From contig NZ_JACSJI010000025.1 of assembly GCF_014349105.1 (NCBI RefSeq), positions 1-45,250 of the forward strand: a stretch of DNA of 45,250 bases, written 5' to 3'. Of the stretch, positions 1 through 8,143 are shown piece after piece; position 1 is the first letter of the stretch; every line of letters begins with the position of its first letter. Source of the DNA: Caulobacter sp. 17J80-11. GTDB lineage: Bacteria; Pseudomonadota; Alphaproteobacteria; Caulobacterales; Caulobacteraceae. The notes below the pieces were generated by a model. It was given only the letters and a program-made list of their open reading frames with translations, was not told where the DNA came from and made no database searches. The position numbers were made by a program, and so were the translations under genes.

Positions 1-158
1 CCGCCGGCGCGGGCGCCGCCGCCCCCGCGCATGCTGCCGCCGCCGCCCCCGCGGGTGGGCCGGGCGTCGGCGTCGAACGGCGTCGAGATCACGATGAAGG
101 CCAGGACGGGAACGAGGCCGCCGATCAGACGGGCGGCGCGCTTGGCGAAGGAGGTCAT
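1..158 (-). CDS. Gly-rich secreted protein, N-terminal part only
   Basis: This is the start of a minus-strand gene cut by the left edge of the window; 52 codons are visible. It begins MTSFAKRAARLIGG and has a hydrophobic stretch (about residues 12-26) that looks like a signal peptide ending near DADA. After it comes a glycine-rich low-complexity segment with Arg, containing GGGGG and GGGGARAGG runs. Its ATG overlaps the stop of the upstream DUF2092 gene (ATGA), so the two are translationally coupled and probably act together in the envelope. I do not recognise the family, and the real length is unknown. Confidence 0.7.
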   Translation of the reverse strand, partial: MTSFAKRAARLIGGLVPVLAFIVISTPFDADARPTRGGGGGSMRGGGGARAG

Positions 159-1057
159 GGCGCGGTTCCTTCCTGCTGGAGGGCGCGGAGCGAGACGACC
201 TGGATCGGCTTGGCGTCGGCCGGCGGGCTGAAGGTGAAGGCGTCGGCGGTGAAGTTGGGCCGCAGGCGCCAGTCCAGCCGGGCTTCGTATTGCGGCCGCT
301 CGTCCTGGTCGGTGTGGATGATGACCAGCTTGCGGGGCAGGGGCTGGTCGCCGCGGTCGATCCACAGCTGCCAGTCGGCGCCGGGTTGGCTGAAGGCGAA
401 CTGGTCGGTGTCGTGGCCGTCGACCCGGGCGTAGCCGATGTATTGCGCGGAGGTCAGCTGGTTGAAGTCGGAGTCCGGCGTGCCCCAATAGAAAAGGTCG
501 TCCAGCGGCATGTCGATGCCGAGGTCGTCCTGCAGCTTGTCCAGCAATTCCTTGATGGTGCCGGGCGCGGCGACCTGGGCGTAGTACTTCTGGCGCGGCG
601 CGTAGATCGTGAAGGTCTTGCCGTCGTAGAAGTACTCGCGCCGCTTGCGGTCGGTGTCGACGTCGACGAACAGCGCGTCGGGGCGCTTGGCCTTATAGGT
701 GTTCACGCCGTCGAACTTGACCACGGTGTCGTCGTCCAGAACGACGTCGTTGGTGGTCCGGGCGGTCAGCTCGAACACCTTCTGGTCGCGCAGGAAGGCG
801 CTCATCTTGTTCAGCGCGTCCATGACCTTCGGGTCCACGGCCGGCGGCGCCTGAACCGGGCCGGCCTGGGCCGGAGCCGCGACCGGCTTTTGCACTGCGG
901 GCTGGGCTGCGGGGGGCGTCTGGGCCGGTGTGGGGGGCGGAGTCTGGGCGGGGGCCGGGGCGGGAAGCGCCAGCACGACGGCCGTCGCGCCCGCCGTCGC
1001 GGCGAGCAGCCGTCGCGCCGTCGCGAAGTCCGTCTGAACCGCCGTGGTCCGTGGCAT
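155..1057 (-). CDS. DUF2092 periplasmic protein
   Basis: This encodes a 300-residue exported protein. The N-terminus (MPRTTAVQ...) is followed by a hydrophobic helix and an Ala-Pro-Ala cleavage region at about residues 20-40, then a Pro/Ala/Gln-rich linker to about residue 75. The folded part starts at DALNKMSAFLRDQKVF and runs to the end with the pattern of DUF2092, a family of periplasmic proteins related in fold to lipoprotein carriers such as LolA/RseB. The ATG at 1057 is chosen over the TTG two codons upstream because AAGGAG sits six bases before it. The stop overlaps the start of the Gly-rich gene at 158. The molecular role is unknown; the family assignment is from recall of the sequence pattern. 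Confidence 0.75.
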   Translation of the reverse strand: MPRTTAVQTDFATARRLLAATAGATAVVLALPAPAPAQTPPPTPAQTPPAAQPAVQKPVAAPAQAGPVQAPPAVDPKVMDALNKMSAFLRDQKVFELTARTTNDVVLDDDTVVKFDGVNTYKAKRPDALFVDVDTDRKRREYFYDGKTFTIYAPRQKYYAQVAAPGTIKELLDKLQDDLGIDMPLDDLFYWGTPDSDFNQLTSAQYIGYARVDGHDTDQFAFSQPGADWQLWIDRGDQPLPRKLVIIHTDQDERPQYEARLDWRLRPNFTADAFTFSPPADAKPIQVVSLRALQQEGTAP

Positions 1058-1389
1058 GGCCAACTCCTTCCGCCGAGGTACGACGGCAAAGTCGCCTCGG
1101 GGCGGTCGCCCGCCAATCAGGTCAAACCCTCAGGCGGGGCGGCGGAACGCCGGAATAACGCGGCTATTTTTCGTGTCGACCGCCGCGCGCACAAGAAGGA
1201 GGCGGCGCAGGGGATGCGCCGCCTCAGGCCTGGGAGGAAAGAAAGCGGATCAGGCGCCGCCAGCGCCGGGCCGGTCGGGGGAGGGCCGACCCGGGCGCAT
1301 TCGACTACGTTCGCGCCTCGGGGGACATCGGGTCTGGACCGGACACGGACGGCGGACATGCCGGATTCCGCGTCGGAAACACCCGACGC
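1058..1389. other. gap between DUF2092 gene and sulfatase gene
   Basis: No convincing coding sequence is seen. The gap holds a strong hairpin at 1200-1224 that can end the sulfatase transcript, and presumably the promoter of the DUF2092 gene nearer its left end. A minus-strand open frame of 80 codons (1117-1359) has no recognisable start context or protein pattern. Confidence 0.5.
1200..1224 (-). terminator. hairpin terminator after sulfatase gene
   Basis: The arms AGGCGGCGCA (1200-1209) and TGCGCCGCCT (1215-1224) pair perfectly around a five-base loop. On the minus strand the stem is followed by CCTTCTTGT, a weak T-rich tail. It lies 166 bases past the sulfatase stop, so it is a plausible but imperfect intrinsic terminator for that operon. 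Confidence 0.5.
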
Positions 1390-3756
1390 CTACTGCCGGG
1401 CCATGGCGACGGCCAGCGCCTGCTGTGGGTCGACGAGGTGGTCGGCCGACTTGGCGTCCTGGGCGATGGCCAGTTGCACGCCGCGGACCATGCCGTTGAA
1501 GGCGTTGCCTTGCGCGCCGTAGTCGGGCGACACCGGCGCGGCGCTGTCGCGGCCCACGTCCAGACCGTCGTCGGCCGAGAAAATGATGGCCGCGGTGGCC
1601 TCGACCCGGCCCTCGCCGACCTTCTTGCCGTCGACGTAGAGGGTGGCGGTCCCGCCCTTGCCCGGGCCGCCGCTGTCGTAGGCGAATTCCATGCGCACCT
1701 GACGCTTGCCCGGCGCCAACGGCGCGTCGGCCTCGACGAAGTACTGCTTCAGGCCCAGGAAGTTGTAGCAGTACTTCAGCTTGCCGCCCGTGGCGTACAG
1801 GCTCCAGCCGCCGATGTTGCCGCCCTGGGCGACGATCACGCCCTCGGCGCCTGCGTCGGGCACGTCGATCTCGGCGGTGACCGAGTGCGACTTGTTCTTC
1901 AGGTTAAGCACCGAGTTCTCGGACAGCCGGCCCATCGCGCCGAGCAGGATCTGACTGTTCCCGCGGATCAGCACCGGGCGGCCGGCGATGTCGGGATCGC
2001 CCCGCTCCATGCCGCGGTCGTCGAGCGGCAGGACGTTGTGGCGGGCCGCCTCGATCAGGAACAGCCGCTTCAGCTCGCGCAGCTTGTCGGGAAACTGCTT
2101 CGACAGATCCTCGGCCTGGGTCCAGTCCTTCGAGGTGTCGTAGAGCTCCCAGACGTCGTCCTCGAAGGCCGGCGTCTTTTCGCCGACCAGCAGCCAGGGC
2201 GTCTTGTGCCGGGTCACCGCGGTCCAGCCCTTGTGGTAGACGCCGCGGTTGCCGAACATCTCGAAGTACTGGGTCTCGTGCCGCTCGGCCGCCTTCGCGT
2301 CGTTGAAGGCGTACAGCATGCTGACCCCTTCGATCGGCTTCTGCTGCACGCCGTTGACCATCACCGGTTCGGGGATGCCGGCCGCCTCCAGGATGGTGGG
2401 GGCGATGTCGATCACGTGGTGGAACTGGGTGCGCAACTCGCCTTCGCCGCGCACGCCGTGCGGCCAGTGCACGATCGTGCCGTTGCGGGTGCCGCCGAAG
2501 TGCGAGGCGACCTGCTTGGTCCACTGGTAGGGCGTGTCCAGGGCGTGCGCCCAGCCCACCGCATAGTGGTTGTAGGAGGTCGGCCCGCCCAGCTGGTCGA
2601 TGTGGGCGTTCAGGAACTCGGGCGTCTCCAGCGCCGAGGCCCCGTTGAAATTGATCATCTCGTTGAAGGTGCCGTTCAGCGTGCCTTCGGCCGAGGCCCC
2701 GTTGTCGCCGATGATGTAGAACACCAGCGTGTCCTCGAGCACGTGCAGCTTGTCGAGCGCGTCGACCAGCCGGCCGACGTGGTGGTCGGCGAACTCCAGG
2801 AAGCCGGCGTAGACCTCCATCTGCCGGCGCAGCACGGGCTTCAGGTCCTCCGGCATGTCGTCCCAGGCGGGGATCTCCTTGTGCCGGGGCGTGAGCTTGC
2901 AGTCCTGGGGAATGACGCCGAGCTTCTTCTGCCGGGCGAAGATCTCCTCGCGCAGCGCGTCCCAGCCCGCGTCGAACTGGCCCTTGTACTTGTCGGCCCA
3001 GTCCTTGGGCACGTGGTGCGGGGCGTGGGTGGCGCCCGGCGCGAAGTACATGAAGAACGGCTTGTCCGGCATCAGGGCTTTCTGCTGCCCGACCCAGGCT
3101 ATCGCCTTGTCGGTCATGTCGGCCATGAAGTGGTAGCCCTGTTCGGGCGTCTTCTCGGGCTCGACCGGCGTCGTCCCCTCGTAGATCGAGGGGTACCACT
3201 GGTGCGCCTCGCCGCCGATGAAGCCGTAGAAGTACTCGAAGCCGCCGCCGCCGGTGGGCCAGGCGTCGAAGGGGCCGGCCGGCGACGTCTCCCACACCGG
3301 CACTTCATGACACTTCCCGAACTGGGCCGTGGCGTAGCCGTTCAGCTTCAGGGTGCGGGCGATCGGCGAGCAGGTGTTGGGCAGCACCGAGGAATAGCCG
3401 GGCGCGCCGGTGGCGATCTCGGTGATGGCGCCCATGCCCACCGTGTGGTGGTTGCGGCCTGTCAGCAGCGCCTGGCGGGTGGGCGAGCACAGGGCGGTGG
3501 TGTGGAAGCGGTTGAAGCGCAGGCCGTGGCCGGCCAGCCGCTCGGCCGTGGGCGTGGCGCAGGGGCCGCCGAAAGCGCTGGCGGCGCCGAAGCCGGCGTC
3601 GTCGATCAGCACGATCAGGACGTTGGGCGCGCCCTTCGGCGGGCGCAGCTGCGGGATCGGCGGGAACTTCGCCTCGGGATCCTTGGCGTCGTAGGCCACG
3701 AAGCCTTCGTACGGCTGCGAAGGGATGGGCAGGATTTCGCGCTGGATGTCGGCCAT
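1390..3756 (-). CDS. arylsulfatase, formylglycine type
   Basis: A 788-residue sulfatase of the alkaline phosphatase superfamily that hydrolyses sulfate esters. Near the N-terminus PNVLIVLIDDAGFG supplies the metal-binding aspartates (about residues 52-53). The signature C-S-P-T-R starts at Cys90; this Cys is the one oxidised to formylglycine in active type I sulfatases. The C-terminal 170 residues (from about SVLNLKNKSHSV) look like a beta-sandwich, concanavalin/LamG-like add-on. No signal peptide is visible, so it is probably cytosolic like Pseudomonas AtsA. The start at MADIQREIL is preferred over an ATG ten codons upstream because a purine-rich GAGGG precedes it. It is the last gene of an operon with its likely activating enzyme. 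The substrate cannot be read from sequence. Confidence 0.9.
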   Translation of the reverse strand: MADIQREILPIPSQPYEGFVAYDAKDPEAKFPPIPQLRPPKGAPNVLIVLIDDAGFGAASAFGGPCATPTAERLAGHGLRFNRFHTTALCSPTRQALLTGRNHHTVGMGAITEIATGAPGYSSVLPNTCSPIARTLKLNGYATAQFGKCHEVPVWETSPAGPFDAWPTGGGGFEYFYGFIGGEAHQWYPSIYEGTTPVEPEKTPEQGYHFMADMTDKAIAWVGQQKALMPDKPFFMYFAPGATHAPHHVPKDWADKYKGQFDAGWDALREEIFARQKKLGVIPQDCKLTPRHKEIPAWDDMPEDLKPVLRRQMEVYAGFLEFADHHVGRLVDALDKLHVLEDTLVFYIIGDNGASAEGTLNGTFNEMINFNGASALETPEFLNAHIDQLGGPTSYNHYAVGWAHALDTPYQWTKQVASHFGGTRNGTIVHWPHGVRGEGELRTQFHHVIDIAPTILEAAGIPEPVMVNGVQQKPIEGVSMLYAFNDAKAAERHETQYFEMFGNRGVYHKGWTAVTRHKTPWLLVGEKTPAFEDDVWELYDTSKDWTQAEDLSKQFPDKLRELKRLFLIEAARHNVLPLDDRGMERGDPDIAGRPVLIRGNSQILLGAMGRLSENSVLNLKNKSHSVTAEIDVPDAGAEGVIVAQGGNIGGWSLYATGGKLKYCYNFLGLKQYFVEADAPLAPGKRQVRMEFAYDSGGPGKGGTATLYVDGKKVGEGRVEATAAIIFSADDGLDVGRDSAAPVSPDYGAQGNAFNGMVRGVQLAIAQDAKSADHLVDPQQALAVAMARQ

Positions 3757-3857
3757 GGCTGCGCCCTCGGTCTGGAGAGCACGCATTGGCGCAGATCACG
3801 CCCGCATCCGGCATCGGGGGCGGCCCGAGGGCCCGGTGCGGAACTCCCTAGGGGCTC

Positions 3858-4829
3858 CTAGGCCCGCTGCACGCAGCGGAAGCCGACGTGGCTGGTCGAG
3901 GTGTCGATCGGCTCGGCGTGGCGGGCGGCGGGGCGGTAGCGGCGGCAGTAGCTGGGCGCGCACAGGTGCGAGCCGCCCTTCAGCACCTTGCGCGGGATGC
4001 GGATCAGCGGCTGGGCCGGGTCGTAGCTGTCCTCCTCGCGGCCGCCGCGTGGATTGCGCGCGCCGCAGCAGGGCTTGTCGGCCGCGACCGGCCGGGTCGC
4101 CGACCACCAGTCCTTCGTCCACTCCCAGACATTGCCGATCATGTCGTGGAGGCCGTAGCCGTTGGGCGGATAGCTGCCCACGGGCGAGGTGCGCACGAAG
4201 CCGTCCAGGGCCAGGTTCTCCCAGGGGAAGCGCCCCTGCCAGACGTTGGCCATGTGCCGGCCCTCGGGCTCCAGCTCGTCGCCCCAGGCGAATTCGGCCT
4301 CGTCCAGCCCGCCCTTGGCGGCGAACTCCCATTCGGCTTCGGTCGGCAGGTCCAGGCCGGCCCACGCGGCGTAGGCCTCGACGTCGCGCCAGGCGACGTG
4401 GACCACGGGGTGATCGTCCAGTCCGTCGATGGAGCTGTCCGGTCCGGTCGGGTGGCGCCAGTCCGCTCCTGCCTGGAAGCTCCACCAGCTGAAGCAAGCG
4501 CGCAGGTCGACCGGCCCCTTGGTCGGGGTGAACACCAGCGAGGCGGCCCTCAGCATTTCGGGAAGGGCGCCGGGATAGTCGTTCGGGTCGGGCGGAAGCT
4601 CGGCGAAGGTGGTCCAGCCGGTGGCGTCCACGAACTCGGCGAAACGGCGGTTGGTCACCGGTTCGGCGTCGATCCAGAAGCCGTCGACGCTGACGCGCCG
4701 GGCCGGGGCCTCCTCCGCATAGTGACGGTCCGAGCCCATGCGGAAGTCGCCGCCCTCGATCCACACCATGCCGGGGCGCGGCGGCGTACGCGTGGCGGCG
4801 GGCTCTGCGGCGAAGGTTTCGGCGGTCAT
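3858..4829 (-). CDS. formylglycine-generating enzyme (sulfatase activator)
   Basis: A 323-residue protein of the SUMF1/FGE family, which converts the Cys of C-x-P-x-R in sulfatases to formylglycine using oxygen and copper. Family hallmarks are the opening MVWIEGGDFRMGSD (residues 21-34), LPTEAEWEFAAKGG (161-174), GLHDMIGNVWEWTKDW (226-241) and the C-terminal GGSHLCAPSYCRRYR (285-299) ending with HVGFRCV. Cys290 and Cys295, spaced C-x4-C, match the copper-binding cysteine pair of aerobic bacterial FGEs, so this is a true FGE and not merely a lectin-like FGE-sulfatase-fold protein. Its ATG overlaps the stop of the DUF202 gene (ATGA), and the sulfatase begins about 100 bases downstream. The pairing strongly suggests it modifies that sulfatase. 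Confidence 0.92.
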   Translation of the reverse strand: MTAETFAAEPAATRTPPRPGMVWIEGGDFRMGSDRHYAEEAPARRVSVDGFWIDAEPVTNRRFAEFVDATGWTTFAELPPDPNDYPGALPEMLRAASLVFTPTKGPVDLRACFSWWSFQAGADWRHPTGPDSSIDGLDDHPVVHVAWRDVEAYAAWAGLDLPTEAEWEFAAKGGLDEAEFAWGDELEPEGRHMANVWQGRFPWENLALDGFVRTSPVGSYPPNGYGLHDMIGNVWEWTKDWWSATRPVAADKPCCGARNPRGGREEDSYDPAQPLIRIPRKVLKGGSHLCAPSYCRRYRPAARHAEPIDTSTSHVGFRCVQRA

Positions 4830-5299
4830 GAGTTATAGGCGATCCGGATGAGGATGCTGAGCGCGGCGGCGACGCCGATGGCCAGCAACAGGGCGGTGGT
4901 GATGAAGGTCGGCGTCATGCGGTACTGCACCGAGCGGCGCATGAGCTGCGCCGAGTAGAGCCGCTCGCGCCGGTCGGTCAGCTCGTGGCTGAAGCGCGAG
5001 TGGGTGACCAGGCCCATGACCAGCATGGCGACCCCCAGCAGGATCAGCGCCAGGCCGAAGTTGCGGGCCGAATGGTCGCCCACCGCCAGCGAGCCGGCCT
5101 TGTGCAACTGGTGAAACGCCTCGGAAATGGTGAAGCCGAAGCCGATCAGCGACAGCGCCGTGCGCACCACCGACATCAGCGTGCGGTCGGCGCTCATCCG
5201 CGTCCGCTCGAACGACAGGGCGGTGCGGTTCGACGAGAGGGTGGTGCTCGCGTCGCCGCCGATCAGGACGTCGGAGGTCGGGGGAGTGGGATCGGCCAT
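4826..5299 (-). CDS. DUF202 inner-membrane protein
   Basis: A 157-residue membrane protein of the DUF202 (YidH) family. The core NRTALSFERTRMSADRTLMSVVRTALSLIGFG (residues 24-55) is the family signature, followed by three hydrophobic helices at about 42-60, 78-98 and 130-152. The function of the family is not established. It is the first gene of the operon with FGE and sulfatase and overlaps FGE by four bases, so co-expression is expected. No sulfate-transport motif is present, so a direct role in sulfur supply is only a guess. Confidence 0.8.
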   Translation of the reverse strand: MADPTPPTSDVLIGGDASTTLSSNRTALSFERTRMSADRTLMSVVRTALSLIGFGFTISEAFHQLHKAGSLAVGDHSARNFGLALILLGVAMLVMGLVTHSRFSHELTDRRERLYSAQLMRRSVQYRMTPTFITTALLLAIGVAAALSILIRIAYNS

Positions 5300-5412
5300 C
5301 GCTGCCGCGCTCCTGCCGCGGAACGCTCAGTAGGGCACGGACGCGGACGCTGGGGGATCGGGGGATCGCCTGAGCCTGCGCGGCGGGCGCCCCGAGAAGC
5401 CTGGCCGTAGCG

Positions 5413-5447
5413 GTCCGCGCCCGGGGGTCGGACCCGGGCGTGCGGAC
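5413..5447 (-). terminator. GC-rich hairpin after secreted-protein gene
   Basis: GTCCGC (5413-5418) pairs with GCGGAC (5442-5447), and the stem continues inward with CCCGGG on each side. It sits just past the stop of the gene at 5458-5934 and before the DUF202 gene. No T tract follows, so it may be a transcript-stabilising hairpin and not a classic terminator. Confidence 0.4.
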
Positions 5448-5457
5448 GGCGCGGGGA

Positions 5458-5934
5458 TCAGCGGACGGCGCCGATCACCACGACGGAGTCGGAGTTGCGC
5501 TCGGCCTGCTCGACATAGACGTAGGGCTGGCGGCCCTGACGGAACTGCGTCCACGGGGCCACGCCCGAGGGGGTGATGAAGGCGACGCGCAGCAGCACGG
5601 TGCGGGCCGCGACGCTGGAGGGAGGCTTGGGGAGGTTGTCCAGCCGGTTGGCGGCGGTCATCAGCATGGCGTCGGCGTTGGCTTCGCCGGTCGAGCGGGT
5701 CATCTGCGGGTTGGACAGGTCGCCGCGATCGTTCATGGCCATCGACACTTCGCCGATCTTGGTGGCCGGACGGCTCGAGGCGGGGAGGTAGTTGTCGCCC
5801 AGCGCGCGGTCGAAGCGGCGTTCGGACGCCTGGGTCCAGTTCTGGCGTTCGAACAACGGATCGGAAGCGAACACGGTGGCGGCGGGGACAAGCGTTGCGA
5901 CGGCGAACACGGCGCCGGTGAGGAGCTTGCGCAT
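5458..5934 (-). CDS. small secreted protein of unknown function
   Basis: A 158-residue exported protein. MRKLLTGAVFAVATLVPAAT is a clear signal peptide with cleavage near VFAS (about residue 22). The mature part begins DPLFERQNWTQASERRFDRALG and ends in ARTVLLRVAFITPSGVAPW...VVVIGAVR, which alternates strand-like stretches and resembles small alphaproteobacterial envelope proteins, but I do not recognise a family. The start at 5934 has AAGAGG nine bases upstream. The 184-base leader carries two perfect inverted repeats (6005-6017 and 6047-6062), so the gene may be under specific control. Confidence 0.75.
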   Translation of the reverse strand: MRKLLTGAVFAVATLVPAATVFASDPLFERQNWTQASERRFDRALGDNYLPASSRPATKIGEVSMAMNDRGDLSNPQMTRSTGEANADAMLMTAANRLDNLPKPPSSVAARTVLLRVAFITPSGVAPWTQFRQGRQPYVYVEQAERNSDSVVVIGAVR

Positions 5935-6000
5935 ATCGAAACCTCTTGAGTGCAAGTTGTCGGAATGTTTTCGGTAGAGCTTCCGTCGAGGAAGTCCCGC

Positions 6001-6062
6001 ATTTTACCACTGTGGTAGGGGTGATGTTCCGGGTGCGGCCGTGAACTTTTGGCAATCCAAAA
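6001..6062 (-). promoter_or_regulatory. two palindromes in the promoter region of the gene at 5458-5934
   Basis: TACCAC-T-GTGGTA (6005-6017) is a 13-bp perfect palindrome overlapping a TAAAAT box (6006-6001, minus strand) that could be a -10 element. A second inverted repeat, TTTTGG-CAAT-CCAAAA, spans 6047-6062. Both lie 67-128 bases upstream of the start codon in an AT-rich patch unlike the surrounding DNA. They are good operator candidates; the binding protein is unknown. Confidence 0.45.
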
Positions 6063-6118
6063 TATTCGGGCGCGGACAACGGGTTCCGTTGCGACGCTGT
6101 GCGGTTAATAATTGGTAA

Positions 6119-7117
6119 CTATTCGGGCGGGAAGATTTGCTTCCACTCCCGCCGCATGCTCACCACCGTCCAGCCGTTCTTGACCGCCGCGTCCCACGCC
6201 TTATCCAGGCGTCCGATCTTGGAATCCCGATCGTAGGCCCATTCGCGCACCGCGTCGTCGTGGTGGACCAGCAGCATCAGCCGCGCGCCCGGTCCCGCCT
6301 GCGTCCACTGCAGCATCTCCAGGTCGCCGTCGGAATTGCCGAAGGCCAGGATCGGCCGGCGCCCGATCTGCAGGTCGATGTTGATCGGCTTGCCGTCCTT
6401 GTCGTCGACGCTGCTGACCTTGGGCAGCTTGACCAGGACGGGGACGCCCTCGCGCATCTCCCAGCGGGTCTCGACGCTGGAGCCGATCACCTGCTCGGGC
6501 GGCACGCCGTAGACCGGCTCGGCGAAGGCCCGCATGAAGTCGACCCCGCCGCCGGAGACGATGAAGGTCTTGAAGCCCTCGCGGCGCAGCCAGGCGAGCA
6601 GTTCCAGCTGCGGCTGGTAGACCATCTGGGTGTAGAGCCGCTTGGTGGTCGGATGCCGGGCGGTGGCGAACCATGCCCGGGCGATCTGCTGGAACTGCTC
6701 GGTGGTCATGCCCGAGTGGGTGACGGCCACCAGCTCCACGACCTGCGCCTGGGTAAGGCCGGCCAGCCCGGCCGCGCCTTTCTCGACCAGCGACTTGAAC
6801 GGTTCGCGCGCGGCCAGGGCCGGATCCTTGGCCGCCAGCTCGCGCCCCCGGTCCACCGCGAACAGGACCTCGAAGTAGACGGGCATTTCCGCCCACAGGG
6901 TGCCGTCGTTGTCGAAGGTGGCGATGCGCTCGGCCGGCGCCACGAAGTCCGGGCCCTGGGTGGTGACGCGCCGGACGAAGGCCTGCAGGGCGCGCTTGGC
7001 GGGACCGTCGTTCCAGGACGGCAGCGGATCCTCGGCCGCGCTGACGGGCGTGGCGAGGCCGAGGGCGGCGGCCAAGCCTGCAAGGCTGAAGCTGCGGCGG
7101 TTGAGCTCGAACGTCAC
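6119..7117 (-). CDS. Tat-exported HAD-family phosphatase
   Basis: A 332-residue haloacid-dehalogenase-superfamily hydrolase. The N-terminus NRRSFSLAGLAAALGLATPVSAA is a twin-arginine signal peptide (RR at residues 7-8), so a folded enzyme is sent to the periplasm. Motif I is FDNDGT (residues 68-73, nucleophile Asp69 and acid/base Asp71), motif II is the Ser in FIVSGGG, and motif IV is GNSDGDLEML. The pattern is close to phosphoserine-phosphatase-like secreted HAD proteins, so it is probably a phosphomonoesterase, with substrate unknown. The GTG start at 7117 has GGAGG six bases upstream. It is a single gene, divergent from the DUF1622 gene. Confidence 0.85.
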   Translation of the reverse strand: MTFELNRRSFSLAGLAAALGLATPVSAAEDPLPSWNDGPAKRALQAFVRRVTTQGPDFVAPAERIATFDNDGTLWAEMPVYFEVLFAVDRGRELAAKDPALAAREPFKSLVEKGAAGLAGLTQAQVVELVAVTHSGMTTEQFQQIARAWFATARHPTTKRLYTQMVYQPQLELLAWLRREGFKTFIVSGGGVDFMRAFAEPVYGVPPEQVIGSSVETRWEMREGVPVLVKLPKVSSVDDKDGKPINIDLQIGRRPILAFGNSDGDLEMLQWTQAGPGARLMLLVHHDDAVREWAYDRDSKIGRLDKAWDAAVKNGWTVVSMRREWKQIFPPE

Positions 7118-7288
7118 AGACGGCCTCCGGGGCGAGGGCGGAATGCATCATCGCAGCCGCTCCCCCGCCATCCGGAGAAATCCGGAGCGGATGTCCCGGG
7201 GCCGGGGGCCTTTCTCGCCGCGGATCGGGAATAGCCCCGATGTCGTTACGCCCTGCGGGCTGCTCTGCTCACGCCCGTGGAGGCCGGC

Positions 7289-7633
7289 ATGCGCACGTGG
7301 CTGGAGGTGTTGGTCGAAGTGGTCGCCCGCGGCGCGGAGTTCGCCACCGTCGCCCTGGTGGCGATCGGCGCGCTGGAGGCGGCCGGCCGCCTCGTCTGGC
7401 AGGCGGTTCACCGCACTGGCACGACGCAGTCCAAGCGGGAGATTTGGCTGCGCTTCGCCTCCTGGATCCTGCTGGCCCTGGAGTTCGCGCTGGGCGCCGA
7501 CATCGTCCGCACGGCGGTCGCGCCGACCTGGGACGACATCGGCCAACTGGCGGCCATCGCCACGATCCGTACGGCGCTGAGCTGGTTCCTCGAGCGGGAC
7601 CTGTCGAGCTTCGAAGAGGGCAAGAAGGCGTGA
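7289..7633 (+). CDS. DUF1622 membrane protein
   Basis: A 114-residue inner-membrane protein with the DUF1622 pattern: LEVLVEVVARGAEFATVALVAIGALEA forms the first helix, WLRFASWILLALEFALGADIV the second, and IATIRTALSWFLERDL the third. The function of the family is unknown. The ATG at 7289 is chosen because GGAGG lies six bases before it; a GTG four codons upstream is in frame but would sit on that ribosome site. It converges with the MliC-like lipoprotein gene four bases downstream. Confidence 0.8.
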   Translation: MRTWLEVLVEVVARGAEFATVALVAIGALEAAGRLVWQAVHRTGTTQSKREIWLRFASWILLALEFALGADIVRTAVAPTWDDIGQLAAIATIRTALSWFLERDLSSFEEGKKA

Positions 7634-7637
7634 GCCG

Positions 7638-8021
7638 TCAGGCGCCGGCGCGGCAGTCGCGCACCTTGCCGTCGGGGCTGGTCAGGGTGGCGGCGTCGCC
7701 CTTGCCGCGCAGGTCGTAGCCCTGGCCGGCGTAGTGGATGCCCGAGCCGACCGGCTGGCCCTCCAGGATCGGCGAGGGGGCGTTCTGCAGCAGCAGGGTG
7801 GCGGTGGTCCGGGTGGTCGGCACCGTCCGCTTGAAGGTCATCACCTGCTGCGTCTCGGTGGTGAAGCGGACGCCGAAGGCGAAGCCGTCGGTGCAGGTGT
7901 AGCGGGCGGAGGTGGTGGTCGCGCCCGAGCCGGCCGACGACGACATCTCCGCGTCGCTGGCGCAGCCGGTCAGCGCCGCTGCGGTCGCGAAGGCGGCGAG
8001 GGGGAGGAAGGCGCGCTTCAT
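7638..8021 (-). CDS. MliC-like lipoprotein (lysozyme inhibitor family)
   Basis: A 127-residue lipoprotein: signal peptide followed by lipobox L-T-G-C with the lipidated Cys20. The mature domain has YTCTDGFAFGVRF near its start and GSGIHYAGQGYDLRGKGDAATL near its end, with a closing Cys in VRDC. This is the pattern of MliC/PliC, periplasmic inhibitors of C-type lysozyme, where the serine-rich SGxxY segment inserts into the lysozyme active site. The usual lysozyme-contacting serines are partly kept (GSGIHY). It is a single-domain protein of the usual length, probably anchored in the outer membrane. Confidence 0.75.
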   Translation of the reverse strand: MKRAFLPLAAFATAAALTGCASDAEMSSSAGSGATTTSARYTCTDGFAFGVRFTTETQQVMTFKRTVPTTRTTATLLLQNAPSPILEGQPVGSGIHYAGQGYDLRGKGDAATLTSPDGKVRDCRAGA

Positions 8022-8143
8022 GGGCTTCTCCGGGCGCGGACCCGGCCGCGCGGGGCGGAAACCGGCGGCGAGCCGCGCGGTTTCGCCGCCGCGCTCGGGC
8101 CGAACCCGGAGGGCGCGGCCGGAGAAGCTGTAGGCGGCCGGGC

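Noticed and set aside
1117-1359. 80-codon minus-strand frame between DUF2092 and sulfatase genes
   Set aside because: Composition is Arg/Pro-rich noise, and the frame contains the terminator-like hairpin.
6103-6119. CtrA-like site GTTAATAATTGGTAAC
   Set aside because: Only a TTAACC half-site is kept and the partner half has two mismatches; too weak to list as a site.
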